Below, piece by piece: positions 63,466 to 64,000 of a stretch of DNA of 64,000 bases. A model generated the notes under the pieces. That model made no database searches. It saw only the letters and a list, made by a program, of their open reading frames with translations, and was not told where the DNA came from. The stretch is from JAJYUU01 sp963822955 (GTDB lineage: Bacteria; Actinomycetota; Actinomycetes; Streptosporangiales; Streptosporangiaceae): NCBI GenBank assembly GCA_963822955.1, contig CAWGJS010000002.1, positions 1,178,001-1,242,000 on the forward strand, in the 5' to 3' direction. The translations under genes and the position numbers were made by a program. Each line of letters begins with the position of its first letter. Within the stretch, counting starts at the first letter, position 1.

Positions 63466-63778
63466 GTTCGATCAGCGACTTGGGAAGCACCGGGACGCCA
63501 GCCGAGCGGCGCGGCTTTGCCGGAACACTCCCGTGCCCGTGCCCGTGCCCGTGCCCGTGCCGGTGCTCGACGGATGGTGCAGAGTGGCGCGGAGCGGGCC
63601 GCGACCACTGCTCGATCTCTTGCTCGGCGAAGCGCAGCAGGTGCCCGATCTTCCGGTACGGGATCGCGTCTCGCTCGACGAGCTTGCGAGCATGTCGTTC
63701 GGTGATGTTCAGCCACTCGCACAGCTCAGTCAGCGAGAGCATCCGTGCCGCTTGCCCATAGGGCACGCGCTGTGTCAT
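63431..63778 (-). CDS. Excisionase-like helix-turn-helix protein with His-Gly repeat
   Basis: 115 residues. An excisionase (HTH_17/MerR-like) domain at about 13-60: LSLTELCEWLNITERHARKLV, then AIPYRKIGHLLRFAEQEIEQW. It is followed by a low-complexity stretch HRHGHGHGHGHGS encoded by five tandem CCCGTG units (63530-63559) and a basic tail. Excisionase directly before integrase is the usual order in actinomycete integrative elements. Its ATG overlaps the stop of an upstream frame (ATGA). Confidence 0.83.
   Translation of the reverse strand: MTQRVPYGQAARMLSLTELCEWLNITERHARKLVERDAIPYRKIGHLLRFAEQEIEQWSRPAPRHSAPSVEHRHGHGHGHGHGSVPAKPRRSAGVPVLPKSLIEHEDRHVQKRAS
63530..63559. repeat. Hexanucleotide repeat, five CCCGTG units
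   Basis: Perfect tandem array of five 6-bp units inside the excisionase gene, encoding alternating His and Gly on the minus strand. Slippage here would add or remove two residues without changing frame. Confidence 0.9.
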
Positions 63779-63984
63779 GCCGCCCGCCCTACGGGCCGAA
63801 GATTTGTGGCCCGGTCTTCGGCTCTGCGTCTAGCTTCGGCCAGGGCGGCTTTCCAGTCGGCGCGGTCTTTGAGGACGTGCAGCAAGCCGAAGTCTGGCCG
63901 CTGGTGCACGCCAGTAAGTACACCGAACTGGCCCCGATCCTCGCCGCCCTCATCCCCACGCTGGAGACAGCGGCCAGGTCGGCG
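63775..63984 (-). CDS. Small hypothetical protein upstream of the excisionase
   Basis: A minus-strand frame ending at 63775 reads DFGLLHVLKDRADWKAALAEARRRAEDRATNLRPVGRAA, with its stop overlapping the excisionase ATG. It is helical and basic like small accessory proteins of pSAM2-type elements. An in-frame stop at 63985-63987 limits it to about 70 residues and no good start is visible. The plus strand has a competing open frame here, so strand assignment is not secure. Confidence 0.3.
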   Translation of the reverse strand, partial: RRPGRCLQRGDEGGEDRGQFGVLTGVHQRPDFGLLHVLKDRADWKAALAEARRRAEDRATNLRPVGRAA

Positions 63985-64000
63985 TCAGCCGATGACCAAC

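Noticed and set aside
63769..64000. Plus-strand open frame running off the right edge
   Set aside because: Its translation looks protein-like, but it is antisense to a frame coupled to the excisionase and no start signal or family is visible.
1..64000. CRISPR array or phage structural genes
   Set aside because: No regularly spaced repeats, Cas-like proteins, capsid, portal or tail genes were seen anywhere in the window.

Overview
The window is high-GC actinobacterial DNA, probably from a filamentous, sporulating soil actinomycete. The pointers are an SsgB-like sporulation protein, an Lsr2-type nucleoid protein remnant, the mycobacterial-style thrS / HIT / CDP-alcohol phosphatidyltransferase neighbourhood, GTG and TTG starts, and L,D-transpeptidases with Ig-like domains. 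Genus cannot be fixed from the sequence alone.

Layout. 1-12.46 kb looks like core chromosome: phosphatidylinositol-phosphate synthase-like pgsA (cut by the window edge), a frameshifted maleylpyruvate-isomerase-like gene, EF-G2 (fusA2), HIT hydrolase, thrS, two tandem L,D-transpeptidases with an unusual SLGCVEL active-site motif, ssgB, a PabC-like lyase, and tRNAs Val(CAC), Gly(GCC), Cys(GCA) and Val(GAC). The 3' half of tRNA-Val(GAC), from the anticodon loop onward, is repeated exactly (43 bp) at 62044-62086. The 49.6 kb between the two copies is therefore read as an integrated genomic island. Just inside both ends lies a second, 23-bp direct repeat. Two overlapping tyrosine recombinases sit beside the right end. 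Right of the second copy, a separate integrase / excisionase pair begins, as in pSAM2-like integrative elements, so two elements seem stacked on the same tRNA.

Island cargo from left to right: (i) 12.7-28.4 kb, a PEP-centred cluster: an EPSP-synthase homologue of a non-actinobacterial type, a GntR regulator, a GSA-type aminotransferase, then a tightly coupled operon of a divergent enolase, glycerate 2-kinase, phytoene-dehydrogenase-like FAD enzyme, a second class III aminotransferase and a complete Dpp-type ABC importer, ending in a mandelate-racemase-family stump. (ii) 28.5-35.2 kb, a scrap zone: F420-dependent-reductase-like gene, IS3 remnant in a broken MFS gene, NmrA-like SDR, a third L,D-transpeptidase, and a serine hydrolase bracketed by 56-bp inverted repeats that abut a decapitated alcohol dehydrogenase. 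(iii) 35.2-45 kb, a carbon-overflow module: phaB-phaA-phaC, a hydrolase, ackA-pta, and a decayed aldehyde dehydrogenase and regulator. (iv) 46.7-57.8 kb, a catabolic regulon: GntR, a Liv-type importer, aldo/keto reductase, RidA, fumarylacetoacetate-hydrolase family enzyme, and divergently an amidohydrolase, alpha/beta hydrolase and second RidA. Three nearly identical AT-rich operator-like sequences lie in front of its three transcription units. (v) 58.3-61.8 kb, small unknown genes and the recombinases.

The two modules most worth attention are the PEP-centred cluster, which can in principle take glycerate to 2-phosphoglycerate and PEP beside a PEP-using enzyme, and the operator-linked Liv/FAH/amidohydrolase regulon, which looks like a self-contained pathway for uptake and hydrolytic breakdown of an unknown substrate. 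Many accessory genes, and one core gene, carry single-base frameshifts. Some may be real decay and some may be base-calling errors.
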